The position numbers and the translations under genes are program-made. A DNA stretch of 64,000 nt, from contig JUHI01000023.1 in NCBI GenBank assembly GCA_000799755.1, positions 1 through 64,000 on the forward strand, written 5' to 3'. Position 1 is the first letter of the stretch, and the number at the start of each line of letters is the position of its first letter. Positions 25,567 to 33,890 of the stretch are shown here, in pieces. Below the pieces are notes generated by a model, which had not been told where the DNA came from, ran no database searches, and saw only the letters and a program-made list of their open reading frames with translations. Source of the DNA: Martinezella tropici (GTDB taxonomy: Bacteria; Pseudomonadota; Alphaproteobacteria; Rhizobiales; Rhizobiaceae).

Positions 25567-25739
25567 TGCTTATCAAGCGGCTGGGATGGGAAGCTCGAAA
25601 TACTTCCGAGCCAGTCTGGGAAGGAATGATACCTTCCGCCTCACCGGTACGCGGGCCGACCACGGATGAACTGGCGGCATGTGCACCGGGGGGATCTTCC
25701 GGCGAGATCGGACACACAAGCGGGCATTGCCCGCTTTTT
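25567..25739 (+). ncRNA. Candidate structured leader or small RNA ending in a terminator
   Basis: The stretch contains several possible helices: GCTCG/CGAGC (around 25593-25611), GGAAGG/CCTTCC, GCCAGT/ACTGGC enclosing the latter, and GATC/GATC. It ends at a strong terminator. A weak -10 (CTATCT, near 25555) lies just upstream. An open frame through the region has no protein-like composition. It may be a small RNA or an attenuated leader of the AEC transporter 87 bases downstream. I do not recognise a known RNA family. The rest of the gap (25431-25566 and 25740-25826) shows nothing else. Confidence 0.35.
25717..25739 (+). terminator. Intrinsic terminator upstream of the AEC transporter
   Basis: AAGCGGGC pairs with GCCCGCTT around an ATT loop and is followed by six T residues in total. 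No rightward protein gene precedes it, so it must end a non-coding transcript or attenuate the following gene. Confidence 0.8.
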
Positions 25740-25826
25740 TGTTTTTACCGCTTCCCGCACGGAAGCAAGCTGCTACAACCTCCGGATCGCCCTTCCCGAG
25801 CCACAATCTTCACGGCCACGCCCGGC

Positions 25827-26771
25827 ATGTCCGAAATCTTTACCGATGTCCTTCCAGTCTTTCTGCTCATTCTCGTCGGCTGGGTCATCGTTCGCACCGG
25901 CCTGCTGAAAGCCGAGGTCGGCGAGGCGATGAGCGAATTCGTCTTCAAGATCGCCGTGCCGCTACTTCTGTTTCAGACCATCGCGACGGCGGATTTTCGC
26001 GGCGCTTCGCCGTTTCGGCTGTGGATCGCCTATTTCTCCGGCGTCGCCATTACATGGACGGCCGGCCATATCGTCGCGACCCGGTTTTTCGGGCGAGATG
26101 CCAGGATCGGTGTGCTTGCCGGCGTTTCTTCGGCCTTTGCCAATACGATCTTCATCGGCCTGCCGCTGGTGGGGCGCACGGTCGGACCGGACGGTGTCAT
26201 GGCGATGTCGATCCTGATTGCCGTGCACCTGCCGACGATGATGATCGCCGGCACGCTGCTGATGGAACAGGCCGAGCGAAAGGAGAATGCCGGCGCCGGC
26301 CGCAGCATCGGCGAACTGCTGCGACAGGTCGGCAGCAACCTTGTCCGCAATCCGCTTGTCATCGGCCTTTTCTGCGGCCTCATCGTTCACCTCACGGGCA
26401 TTCCGATCCCCGCGACACTCGGCACCGTGGTCGACAGCATCGCCAATATCGCCGGTCCGGCGGCGCTGATTTCGCTCGGCATGGCGCTGCGCCAATACGG
26501 ACTGTCGGGCAATCTCGGCATTACCAGCGTCATCTCGGGCTTCAAGCTCATTCTGTTGCCGGCCTGCGTGCTGGTCGCCGGACTTCTCCTCGGCCTGAGC
26601 CCGGAATGGCGGACAGCACTCGTGCTGACAGCCGCAGTTCCTACAGGTGTGAACGCCTGGCTGATTGCCAATCGCTTCGGGGTGGGCCACAGTCTCGCCG
26701 CCTCGACGATTACCTTGACGACAGCGCTCGGGGCATTCTCGGTGTCGTTTTGGGCTTATCTGCTCGGATAG
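25827..26771 (+). CDS. AEC-family transporter (auxin efflux carrier/malonate type)
   Basis: The 314-residue protein is an integral membrane carrier with about ten transmembrane helices. It starts MSEIFTDVLPVFLLILVGW, as AEC members do, and has the paired five-helix layout with a central cytoplasmic loop around residues 150-175 (EQAERKENAGAGRS). The conserved NPLVIGLFCGL and GLSPEWRTALVLTAAVPTGVNAW segments support the family. Substrates in this family are usually small carboxylates; none can be named here. I chose the ATG at 25827; the frame is open upstream through the terminator, but that part is not protein-like. The ribosome-binding site is weak. Confidence 0.88.
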   Translation: MSEIFTDVLPVFLLILVGWVIVRTGLLKAEVGEAMSEFVFKIAVPLLLFQTIATADFRGASPFRLWIAYFSGVAITWTAGHIVATRFFGRDARIGVLAGVSSAFANTIFIGLPLVGRTVGPDGVMAMSILIAVHLPTMMIAGTLLMEQAERKENAGAGRSIGELLRQVGSNLVRNPLVIGLFCGLIVHLTGIPIPATLGTVVDSIANIAGPAALISLGMALRQYGLSGNLGITSVISGFKLILLPACVLVAGLLLGLSPEWRTALVLTAAVPTGVNAWLIANRFGVGHSLAASTITLTTALGAFSVSFWAYLLG

Positions 26772-26890
26772 CGGAGGCCCGAGCCCACCGACGGTAACGG
26801 CCATCTCCGCATTTGGAGAGGCAGGCAGGAAAACGGTCATATATTTGCGCATCCCGGCCCTCCCACCCGGAGCGCAACAAAGGATGGCAC

Positions 26891-28048
26891 ATGAATATTG
26901 CAGCTTCACTCACCAATCCCGCGTCAGCCTATTCGCATAAGGTCTTCGTATTGCAAGGAGGCGGCGCGCTCGGCTCCTATCAGGCTGGCGCCTTTCAGGC
27001 ATTGCGCGAGCAGAATATCGAGCCGGACTGGATCGCCGGCATCTCGATCGGCGCGATCAACGCGTCGATCATGGCCGGCAATGTGCCCGGCGAGCGGCTG
27101 GAGGCACTGCGCTCCTTCTGGAACAAGGTGACGGTTCATCTTCCCGTCGACCTGCTGATGCAGGAACGGCGCGAAACCAACCCCTTCTATCGCTCGGTCA
27201 GCAGCTGGTGGGTTTCGACCTTCGGCGTGCCCGGCTTCTTCTCTCCCTGGCAGATCCCGGCGTGGTTCCAGACGCGTGGCTCGGCGGGCGCGACCAGCGT
27301 CTACGACACCGAGCAATTGCGCCAGACACTGCTCGACCACGTCGATTTCGATCGCATCAACCACGGACCGGTGCGCCTGAGCCTCGGCGCGGTCAACGTG
27401 CGCACAGGCAACTTCGCATTCTTCGACAACAAGGACATCAAGATCGGGCCGGAACATGTGATGGCGAGCGGCGCCTTGCCGCCCGGCTTTCCGGCGGTCA
27501 AGATCGGCAACGAACATTACTGGGACGGCGGCCTGGTCTCGAATACGCCGCTCAGCTACGTGCTGCGCAATGGCGCGAACGTCGATACCGTCGTGTTCCA
27601 GGTCGATCTCTTCAGCGCCACCGGCCCGCTGCCGCAGGACCTCGAGGAAGTCGAGGAGCGGCGCAAGGATATCACCTATTCAAGCCGTACCCGGCTCAAT
27701 ACCGATCTCTTCCTCGAGCGGCATCGCCTGCGCCGCGCCATATCCGATCTCTATGCCCGCCTTCCCGAAGATGCCAAGGCCGATCCGGAGATCAAGAAGC
27801 TGGAGCAGCATTGCTCCGACTATGGCGTCACCATCATCCACCTGATCTATCGCAACAAGCAGTTCCGCTCGCATTCGAAGGATTACGAGTTTTCGGCGTT
27901 GTCCATGCACGAGCATTGGGAGGCCGGATTGCGCGATGCCCGCAAGGCGCTGGTTGCGGAGGACTGGCGCATGCCGCCGAGCGCCGAGGACGGATTGAAG
28001 GTCTTCGACCTCGATCAAAGGACGCGCTCTCGCCGACACGCGATCTGA
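26891..28048 (+). CDS. Patatin-like phospholipase
   Basis: The 385-residue protein is a serine lipid acyl hydrolase of the patatin type. The oxyanion hole is GGGALG (23-28), the nucleophile is Ser52 in GISIG, and the catalytic Asp is 212 in YWDGG. The C-terminal 150 residues (EEVEERRKDITYSSRTR ... RLRRAISDLYARLPED) match the extra domain common in rhizobial members. There is no signal peptide, so it acts inside the cell, probably on membrane lipid. The ATG at 26891 follows AAAGGATGG. It is closed by a strong terminator. Confidence 0.92.
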   Translation: MNIAASLTNPASAYSHKVFVLQGGGALGSYQAGAFQALREQNIEPDWIAGISIGAINASIMAGNVPGERLEALRSFWNKVTVHLPVDLLMQERRETNPFYRSVSSWWVSTFGVPGFFSPWQIPAWFQTRGSAGATSVYDTEQLRQTLLDHVDFDRINHGPVRLSLGAVNVRTGNFAFFDNKDIKIGPEHVMASGALPPGFPAVKIGNEHYWDGGLVSNTPLSYVLRNGANVDTVVFQVDLFSATGPLPQDLEEVEERRKDITYSSRTRLNTDLFLERHRLRRAISDLYARLPEDAKADPEIKKLEQHCSDYGVTIIHLIYRNKQFRSHSKDYEFSALSMHEHWEAGLRDARKALVAEDWRMPPSAEDGLKVFDLDQRTRSRRHAI

Positions 28049-28061
28049 ACGACGCAACACG

Positions 28062-28088
28062 AAAAACCCGGCCCTGACGGCCGGGTTT
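28062..28088. terminator. Terminator between patatin and cytochrome c genes
   Basis: AAAACCCGGCC pairs with GGCCGGGTTTT around CTGAC. It is symmetric and can serve both converging genes. Confidence 0.85.
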
Positions 28089-28110
28089 TCAATCCGTCAT
28101 GCGGATCGGC

Positions 28111-28689
28111 TTAGTTCGTTGCAGCGGGAGCTGCGTTCGGGTCCGGCAGCGGCTCCGGCGTGTCTGCGAGCGTGCGCAGATAGGCGATCACGTTGGCGCG
28201 ATCCTCTTCCTTCGGCAGGCCGGCAAAGCCCATCGCCGTTCCGGCCACGAATTTCTTCGGCGCGGCAAGGAAGTGATAGAGGTGGTCGTAAGTCCACTTT
28301 TCAGAGCCGCCCTTGGAGAAGTCCTTCATGCCGGACGAATAGGCGAAGCCCTCGTGCTCGCCAACCGGACGGTCGATAATACCCCAAAGATCGGGGCCAA
28401 CCTTGTTTGGCCCTCCCTTCTCTCCGGAATGACAGGCCTGACACTTCTTGAAGATCGTTTCGCCGACCTTGGCATCAGCCTTCTGCAGCAGCTGAGCGAT
28501 CGGCGTTTCCGCCTTGGCGGCAGCAGGCTTATCGCCCGCAGCCGGTTCCTCGGTCGCGACGATGGCGAAACCGGGCTTTTCCGGCGTCTCTGAATGGAAA
28601 ATAAATCCTGACGCGAGCGACACGGACTTCAACACGAACAGCGTGGCCAAAAGCGCCCCGACACCCATGTTCACGTAGGATGAATTCAT
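28111..28689 (-). CDS. Membrane-anchored class I cytochrome c (CycM-like)
   Basis: This 192-residue protein has one uncleaved N-terminal membrane anchor (about 8-30), an Ala/Pro/Lys-rich linker (45-62), and a cytochrome c domain with haem site CQACH at 83-87 and a probable Met ligand in GTAMGF. It resembles CycM/c552-type cytochromes that carry electrons between the bc1 complex and terminal oxidase at the periplasmic face. The start at 28689 follows GGGGAG. It stands alone, divergent from kdsB. Confidence 0.92.
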   Translation of the reverse strand: MNSSYVNMGVGALLATLFVLKSVSLASGFIFHSETPEKPGFAIVATEEPAAGDKPAAAKAETPIAQLLQKADAKVGETIFKKCQACHSGEKGGPNKVGPDLWGIIDRPVGEHEGFAYSSGMKDFSKGGSEKWTYDHLYHFLAAPKKFVAGTAMGFAGLPKEEDRANVIAYLRTLADTPEPLPDPNAAPAATN

Positions 28690-28840
28690 CTGCTATGCTC
28701 CCCTCGCCGCCGGCATCCTCCGCCGGCCCATCTTGAATTCGCGCGAAACCTATGTCTTTTGGCTGTTTCTTGCAACTCTGTAAACGGTCTCCACCGTGAG
28801 ACGTTTTGACACTTTTCCCTCGGGAATAGAAGGCCCAACA

Positions 28841-29596
28841 ATGACTGATTCAAATTTAGACAAGACGCTGGTCCTCATTCCCGCCCGCTTGGCTTCCACG
28901 CGCCTGCCGGGCAAGCCGCTCGCCGATATTTGCGGCCTGCCCATGATCGTACAGGTTGCCAAGCGCGCGCGCGAGGCGGCGATCGGTCGCATCGTCGTCG
29001 CCGTCGACCATGAAGATACCTATGCCGCAGTCGCCAATGCCGGCTTCGACGTCGTGATGACCGGCCAGGATCATCAGTCCGGCTCCGACCGTATCCACGA
29101 GGCGCTGCAGGCCGTCGATCCGCAGGGCCGCGCCGAAATCATCGTCAACGTCCAGGGCGACCTTCCCACAATCGACCCCGAGACCATCCGCGCGTCGCTG
29201 CGCCCGCTCGAAAACCCGGCCGTCGACATCGCCACGCTGACCGTCGAGATCAAGGACGAGGAAGAAAAGACCCTGCCGAGCGTGGTCAAGGTCATCGGCT
29301 CGCCCATCTCGGAAAATCGCCTGCGCGCCCTCTATTTCACCCGCGCCACCGCGCCCTACGGCGTTGGCCCGCTCTATCATCATATCGGCCTTTACGCCTA
29401 TCGCCGCGCCGCCCTCGAAAAATTCGTGAGCCTCGGCCCATCGACGCTGGAACGGCGCGAATCGCTGGAGCAGCTGAGAGCGCTCGAAGCCGGCATGCGC
29501 ATCGATGTCGAGATCGTTGACACGGTCCCGCTCGGTGTCGATACTCCCGCCGACCTTGAAAAGGCCAGACGCATCCTCTCCGCCGCTTCTCTCTGA
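28841..29596 (+). CDS. kdsB: 3-deoxy-manno-octulosonate cytidylyltransferase (CMP-KDO synthetase)
   Basis: KdsB activates KDO with CTP for the inner core of lipopolysaccharide. The 251-residue protein begins TDSNLDKTLVLIPARLASTRLPGKPL-type (the nucleotide-binding PARLASTRLPGKPL), followed by VVAVDHEDTYAAV, the SGSDRIHEAL motif, and VNVQGDLPTIDP with metal-binding Asp. A late PLGVDTPADLEKAR matches the family end. The ATG at 28841 follows GAAGG; an upstream in-frame ATG has no homology. It is followed 24 bases later by pheA. Confidence 0.97.
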   Translation: MTDSNLDKTLVLIPARLASTRLPGKPLADICGLPMIVQVAKRAREAAIGRIVVAVDHEDTYAAVANAGFDVVMTGQDHQSGSDRIHEALQAVDPQGRAEIIVNVQGDLPTIDPETIRASLRPLENPAVDIATLTVEIKDEEEKTLPSVVKVIGSPISENRLRALYFTRATAPYGVGPLYHHIGLYAYRRAALEKFVSLGPSTLERRESLEQLRALEAGMRIDVEIVDTVPLGVDTPADLEKARRILSAASL

Positions 29597-29620
29597 CGGC
29601 ATTCCCCCAAGGGCAGTCCC

Positions 29621-30475
29621 ATGATCACCAAGACCAACAAGATCTCCTTCCAGGGCGACTACGGCGCCAATTCCGACATGGCGAGCCGTGACATGTTCCC
29701 GACCATGGAGCCGCTGCCCTGCCAGACCTTCGAGGATGCGCTGACCGCCATCGACAACGGCGATGCGGATCTCGGCATGATTCCGATCGAAAATACGATT
29801 GCCGGCCGCGTCGCCGATATCCATCATCTGCTGCCGGAATCGCGCCTGCACATCGTCGGCGAATATTTCATGCCGATCCGCTTCCAGCTGATGGTTCTGC
29901 CCGGCGTCAAGAAGGAAGAGATCCGCACGGTGCACAGCCACATCCACGCGCTTGGCCAATGCCGCAACATCGTGCGCGCCAACGGCTGGAAGCCCGTTAT
30001 CGCCGGCGATACGGCGGGTGCGGCCAAGCTGGTGAAGGAAACCGGCGACCGCAGCATGGCGGCGCTGGCGCCGCGGCTTGCAGCCGATCTCTACGGGCTG
30101 GAAATCATCGCCGAGAATGTTGAAGACACCGAAAACAACATGACGCGATTCGTCGTGCTGTCGCGCGACGAGAACTGGGCGGAGCGCAGCGCGCCGGACG
30201 AAAAGATCGTCACCACTTTCGTCTTCAACGTCCGCAACATTCCAGCCGCGCTCTACAAGGCGCTCGGCGGCTTCGCGACGAACGGCATCAACATGACGAA
30301 GCTCGAAAGCTACCAGCTCGGCGGCCGTTTTGTCGCGACACAGTTCTACGCCGACATCGAGGGCCATCCCTCCGATCCGCATGTGCGCCGGGCGCTGGAA
30401 GAGCTGCGCTTCTTCTCCGAAAAGGTCCGCATCCTCGGCGTCTACAAGGGCCATCCGACGCGGGGCGATCTTTAA
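29621..30475 (+). CDS. pheA: Prephenate dehydratase
   Basis: This monofunctional enzyme converts prephenate to phenylpyruvate in phenylalanine synthesis. The 284-residue protein has FQGDYGANSDMA at the start, the substrate motif GMIPIENTIAGRVADIHHLL, the dehydratase Thr-Arg-Phe motif in NNMTRFVVL, and a C-terminal ACT domain with FVFNVRNIPAALYKAL and NMTKLESYQLGG (ESRP-like ESYQ), which usually binds phenylalanine for feedback. There is no chorismate mutase domain. It lies 24 bases after kdsB in the same direction and probably shares its transcript. Confidence 0.96.
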   Translation: MITKTNKISFQGDYGANSDMASRDMFPTMEPLPCQTFEDALTAIDNGDADLGMIPIENTIAGRVADIHHLLPESRLHIVGEYFMPIRFQLMVLPGVKKEEIRTVHSHIHALGQCRNIVRANGWKPVIAGDTAGAAKLVKETGDRSMAALAPRLAADLYGLEIIAENVEDTENNMTRFVVLSRDENWAERSAPDEKIVTTFVFNVRNIPAALYKALGGFATNGINMTKLESYQLGGRFVATQFYADIEGHPSDPHVRRALEELRFFSEKVRILGVYKGHPTRGDL

Positions 30476-30501
30476 GATCCGGCGCGAACCGGAGCCACCT
30501 C

Positions 30502-30634
30502 GTGGTTCGAGGCACCGCCGTTTTCGCTGCGCTTAACGGCGCTGCATCTCACCATGAGGCGGACAACATTCTGCGGCGGAGCCCGCAAGATCAGCCCTCA
30601 TGGTGAGGAGGCCTGAAGGACCGTCTCGAACCAC
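30502..30634. repeat. Large inverted repeat containing dispersed repeat family 1
   Basis: Outer arms GTGGTTCGAG (30502-30511) and CTCGAACCAC (30625-30634) enclose inner arms CTCACCATGAGG (30548-30559) and CCTCATGGTGAG (30596-30607). The right half (30590-30633) is the reverse-complement copy of 17796-17839. It lies between converging pheA and VOC genes and might act as a structured 3' end for both. Confidence 0.8.
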
Positions 30635-30658
30635 AAGGGCGGGTAGCTAAGCAGCAAT

Positions 30659-31027
30659 CTACTTATCCGGCTCACAAACCCGAAGACGGTGGCCATCCGG
30701 ATCGAGCACGACGAAGGTCGGGCCGAAATCCATCGTCGTCAGTTCCTGTGCGATCGGCAGGCCGCGCGCTTTCCAATCTCTATAATGCTGCTCGACGGCA
30801 CCGGCGCCTTCGACCATGAAGCCGAGTTCGCCGCGATTGCCGATGGCGGAGGGTTGCGGTTCGACGCTGCTGCGGCGCCAGAGGCCGAGGCTTAAGCCAT
30901 TGTCGAGGGCGAAGGCCACGAAGTTCGGTGCCGCGAAGGTTGGCTCGCGGCCGAGCAGATCGCGATAGAAAGGCGTGCTTTCGCCGGGGTCCTTGACGTA
31001 GAAGATGATGAGGTTTGGGTTGGTCAT
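30659..31027 (-). CDS. VOC/glyoxalase-family protein
   Basis: The 122-residue protein has the vicinal-oxygen-chelate fold made of two beta-alpha-beta-beta-beta modules. Recognisable parts are NLIIFYVKDPGESTPFYRDLLGREP at the start and TFVVLDPDGHRLRVCEPDK at the end. Members include glyoxalases, dioxygenases and antibiotic-binding proteins, and nothing here picks one. In rhizobia such genes often sit with a WYL-type regulator, as here (31568-32254), which hints at shared control. Confidence 0.85.
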   Translation of the reverse strand: MTNPNLIIFYVKDPGESTPFYRDLLGREPTFAAPNFVAFALDNGLSLGLWRRSSVEPQPSAIGNRGELGFMVEGAGAVEQHYRDWKARGLPIAQELTTMDFGPTFVVLDPDGHRLRVCEPDK

Positions 31028-31248
31028 TCGGATATTCCTCTTGGCTTGGTGGATATAAGGGCATGCGGAGGTAATCCGGCGAGCGGAACGGTGCCCGCCG
31101 GGGATGGTTTTGTCAGTGCATGACAGAGTGCTTGCGCAACAGCGTATCCGCAGCGCATTGCGCTGTTCGCATCAGCCTGTTGTGCTTGAGCTTTTGATTA
31201 TGCGTATGTCATTGTCACGGAGTCGGTGATGAGCCCTTGCGGCTCGCT

Positions 31249-31485
31249 TCAGCGCATCCGGTCTTCCTCGCGGTAAACGGCGCGGCCGTCCAGAAAGCCC
31301 AGATCGCGCTTCACGGAATCCGGCGTCTCCTCGATATCGAGACGATTCCAGCGACGCTCGAAGTAGCCGCGCACGAGCTGCAGGAGACGAGCCGTCCATG
31401 CCGGCACTGAAGGATTTCCGCCTTCTCGCACCTCGACGTCACCGCGATGGGCCTGCCTCGTCATGGTGAAAACGTTGCTTGTCAT
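31249..31485 (-). CDS. Small DUF1127-like protein
   Basis: This gene encodes 78 residues. The C-terminal part, RYFERRWN-type helix followed by TPDSVKRDLGFLDGR, resembles the short DUF1127 (YjiS-like) motif of alphaproteobacterial small proteins, where LSD..LRDIGL is usual. AGGAAGAGGA lies 7 bases before the ATG at 31485. A short GAGCC/GGCTC hairpin follows the stop. It stands between the VOC and WYL genes. Members have been linked to RNA or phosphate metabolism in other rhizobia, but no role can be stated here. Confidence 0.68.
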   Translation of the reverse strand: MTSNVFTMTRQAHRGDVEVREGGNPSVPAWTARLLQLVRGYFERRWNRLDIEETPDSVKRDLGFLDGRAVYREEDRMR

Positions 31486-31567
31486 GATCGGTCCTCTTCC
31501 TGCTTGGATGGTGCCGATAATAGCCAAGCCTACTGACAGTTTCTGGCAGTAGCGTTACGCCGATGGG

Positions 31568-32254
31568 TCAATTGTGAGCCATGCCCTCTCGCGCCTGCCA
31601 TTCTCTGGCGAGGGCGACTCGGCGGCGCGGATAGCGCGCCTCCAGCACCGCGAAATCGACGATGCGATCGGCGCGGAAATGACGATAATCCTGGCGCAGT
31701 TCGCACCAGGCCATGATGATGCGCGAATTGTCGAAATAGCCGAGCGCAAAAGGCCAGATGCGCCGGGTCGAGATAGCGCCGTTCACATCGCCATAGGTCA
31801 GCTGCACCATGCGCTCCGTCTGGATCGCCTTACGCATCAGGGAAAGATCGGCCTTGTCTTCGGTGATGCGACGCGTACCGACGACCACCGCCGCCTGGTC
31901 GACCGCATCGCGAAGGTCCGCAGGCAGCACCGCGGCGATCTTGGCGAGGGCATCGGCGCCGGCCGCCGCCAGGCGGGCGTCGGTTGCGCGCGCCACCCAT
32001 CGCGACCCCAGCACCAGCGCCTCAATCTCATCCTGCGAGAACATCATCGGCGGCAGCATGAAACCGGGCTTCAATATATAGCCGATGCCCGGCTCGCCCT
32101 CGATCATCGCGCCCTGCGACTGCAGGCTGGCGATATCGCGATAGAGCGTGCGCAAGCTGACGCCGGTTTCCTCCGCCAGAACGGAGCCGCTGACCGGACG
32201 GCGATAACGCCGAAGCGTCTGCAACAGCGTCAACAAGCGTTCCGAGCGTGCCAT
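31568..32254 (-). CDS. YafY-like transcriptional regulator (HTH plus WYL domain)
   Basis: The 228-residue regulator has an N-terminal winged helix-turn-helix (RSERLLTLLQTLRRYRRPVSGSVLAEETGVSLRTLYRDIASLQ) and a WYL-type ligand domain from about 135 (ERMVQLTYGDVNGAISTRRIWPFALGYFDNSRIIMAWCEL). Such proteins sense small ligands or nucleic acid and usually control adjacent genes. The likely target is the nearby VOC gene. No operator is evident. The gene ends just before the DUF1127-like gene's promoter region. Confidence 0.9.
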   Translation of the reverse strand: MARSERLLTLLQTLRRYRRPVSGSVLAEETGVSLRTLYRDIASLQSQGAMIEGEPGIGYILKPGFMLPPMMFSQDEIEALVLGSRWVARATDARLAAAGADALAKIAAVLPADLRDAVDQAAVVVGTRRITEDKADLSLMRKAIQTERMVQLTYGDVNGAISTRRIWPFALGYFDNSRIIMAWCELRQDYRHFRADRIVDFAVLEARYPRRRVALAREWQAREGMAHN

Positions 32255-32267
32255 GGCAGAATAAGAC

Positions 32268-33227
32268 CTAGCGTTTCCATTCCACCCAATCGCGCATCAG
32301 GCGATGGGCGATGGCGCCTTTCGGCGGAGACGTGTTGCCGGAGGCCGAGACGCGGTCGAGCATGGCAAGCGTCTCCTCCGGCGTGAACCAGCGGCAATCC
32401 TCAAGCTCGGCGTCGTCCATATGGATTTCGAGGGACTTCGCCTCGGCATAGCAGCCGATCATGAGGGAATGCGGCATCGGCCAGGGCTGCGAGGCATGAT
32501 AGCGCACGCGGCCGATCTGGATGCCGGATTCCTCATGCGTCTCGCGGCGCACCGCATTCTCGATGGTTTCGCCCGGTTCGACGAAACCGGCGAGACAGGA
32601 ATACATGCCCGGCGCGAAATGATGGCTGCGGCCGAGCAGGCAACGATTTCTCTCCTCATCGATACCAAGCATGATGACGACCGGATCGGTGCGCGGGAAG
32701 ATCGTGTGCTCGCAGGCCGTGCAGACCCGCTTGTAGCCGCCGATTCGGCTCTCCATCACCGAGCCGCAGCGGCCGCAGAAGCGGTTGTCGCTGTTCCAGC
32801 GGATAAGGCTCATGCCTTGCGCGGCTTCGCCGAGGATTTCGCCTTCCAGCAGCAGATCGCGCCAGAGCGAACGCATATCGGCCGGCTTGTACTGGCAGGC
32901 AAGTTCGTCGGCATTGACGCGCACCGGCACGGCAAGTCGGGGCTCGCCGGTCTTGCGATAGCCGAGAAGAACGGCCTCCTCCCAATTCGGATCGAGATCG
33001 TTCAGCTCATAACGGGCAAACAGCGGATCGAGCACCTGACCGTCATGCTTGAGGACAAGCCGCTCCTGAGCGAAGGCGAGGATATGCGTGCCTTCCTTGG
33101 CGAGCGCATGCTTGATCGATTCCTCGTCGCGATGCTCGGCATCCCGGTCGAGCTGGTTTTCCGCAAAAGCGGTGAGACTGCTTGGTTCCGGATGCGGCAC
33201 ATCCGAGGAAAAGATGGAATGGCTCAT
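32268..33227 (-). CDS. nudC: NAD(+) diphosphatase NudC
   Basis: NudC hydrolyses NAD(H) to NMN(H) and AMP and can remove NAD caps from RNA. The 319-residue protein has the zinc ribbon CGRCG ... CTACE in the middle and the Nudix box GFVEPGETIENAVRRETHEESG, followed by the SQPWPMPHSLM segment that marks the NADH-pyrophosphatase subfamily. It is longer than the E. coli enzyme because of the N-terminal domain. The gene overlaps the upstream HIT gene by four bases (ATGA), so translation is coupled. Confidence 0.95.
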   Translation of the reverse strand: MSHSIFSSDVPHPEPSSLTAFAENQLDRDAEHRDEESIKHALAKEGTHILAFAQERLVLKHDGQVLDPLFARYELNDLDPNWEEAVLLGYRKTGEPRLAVPVRVNADELACQYKPADMRSLWRDLLLEGEILGEAAQGMSLIRWNSDNRFCGRCGSVMESRIGGYKRVCTACEHTIFPRTDPVVIMLGIDEERNRCLLGRSHHFAPGMYSCLAGFVEPGETIENAVRRETHEESGIQIGRVRYHASQPWPMPHSLMIGCYAEAKSLEIHMDDAELEDCRWFTPEETLAMLDRVSASGNTSPPKGAIAHRLMRDWVEWKR

Positions 33228-33649
33228 TGTGAAAGCGTGTCCCGCAACTTGGCTATGAGGCTGTTCATGTCGTCGTCCGAATAGGGTTCCGCCTTGCCGT
33301 AGCCCCAGACCGGGCCCGGCCAGTTGGCATCACCTTCGAACCGCGCAATGACATGAACATGAAGCTGGCGGACGATATTTCCAAGTGCCCCGACATTGAT
33401 TTTTGTTGCACCCGTCGCCGTCTTCAACGCGCTCGCAACCTTATCCGTTTCGAAGGTCAGCAAGATCCGATCGAGCGGGGTGAGCTCGAAAACCTCCGAT
33501 TTATCAGGCCTGCGGGGGATCAGCACGAGCCATGGCCAACGGCTATCCTTCATCAGCCTGACGTCGCAAAGGCCTGTGATCGCGACGGAAACGCTGTCAT
33601 TCGCAAGACGATCGTCGAGCGTAAACTCCTTCAAGGGGGCATCCTCCAT
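33224..33649 (-). CDS. HIT-family hydrolase
   Basis: The 141-residue protein has the histidine triad QLHVHVIAR (H-x-H-x-H-like) near residue 95-103, with the active His in the middle, and the family's preceding VGALGNIVRQ. Such enzymes cleave nucleotide phosphoramidates or adenylates. It begins an operon with nudC, which also acts on dinucleotides, so the pair may clean up nucleotide by-products; this is inferred. The ATG is followed directly by MEDAPLKEFTLDDRL. Confidence 0.88.
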   Translation of the reverse strand: MEDAPLKEFTLDDRLANDSVSVAITGLCDVRLMKDSRWPWLVLIPRRPDKSEVFELTPLDRILLTFETDKVASALKTATGATKINVGALGNIVRQLHVHVIARFEGDANWPGPVWGYGKAEPYSDDDMNSLIAKLRDTLSQ

Positions 33650-33688
33650 TGTTTTATCAAATGTTTAGCAGTTTTTTTTGACCTTGGC

Positions 33689-33717
33689 TTGCTTTTGATG
33701 GCGATATTGCCGATATG
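33689..33717 (+). promoter_or_regulatory. Candidate promoter of the SRP RNA gene
   Basis: TTGCTT (33689-33694), 17 bases, and GATATG (33712-33717) would start transcription near 33724, which is the 5' end of the SRP RNA. A second reading, TTGACC (33678) with GATATT (33703), is possible. Confidence 0.45.
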
Positions 33718-33724
33718 TGCATCC

Positions 33725-33821
33725 GGGAGGTTGGTGGTGGACGAGCCACTCGCCAACCGGGTCAGGTCCGGAAGGAAGCAGCCCTAACGAGCCCGGCACG
33801 GGTCATTCGTGCCAGCCTCCC
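33725..33821 (+). ncRNA. ffs: Signal recognition particle RNA, small bacterial (4.5S) type
   Basis: The RNA binds Ffh and targets nascent membrane proteins to the translocon. The invariant domain IV is present: GGTCAGGTCCGGAAGGAAGC with the GGAA tetraloop and the asymmetric internal loop. The ends GGGAGG (33725-33730) and CCTCCC (33816-33821) pair, and the whole folds as a single hairpin of about 97 bases. A T run follows at 33825. It lies immediately upstream of dnaX, as in many bacteria. Confidence 0.95.
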
Positions 33822-33890
33822 ACCCTTTTCCGAAAGCAAGACCCGGCTTTCGCCGGGCAATAAGCTAGGCACCGGGCAACAAGCAGGGCG

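Noticed and set aside
25567..25739. 6S RNA
   Set aside because: In alphaproteobacteria 6S RNA usually lies near zapA or the formyl-THF cyclo-ligase gene, and I could not see the single large central bubble.
25566..25826. 87-residue N-terminal extension of the AEC transporter
   Set aside because: It would be translated through a strong terminator and its composition is not protein-like. The family begins at 25827.
28856..30454. 532-codon minus-strand frame
   Set aside because: It crosses both kdsB and pheA in antisense; these two have clear family motifs.
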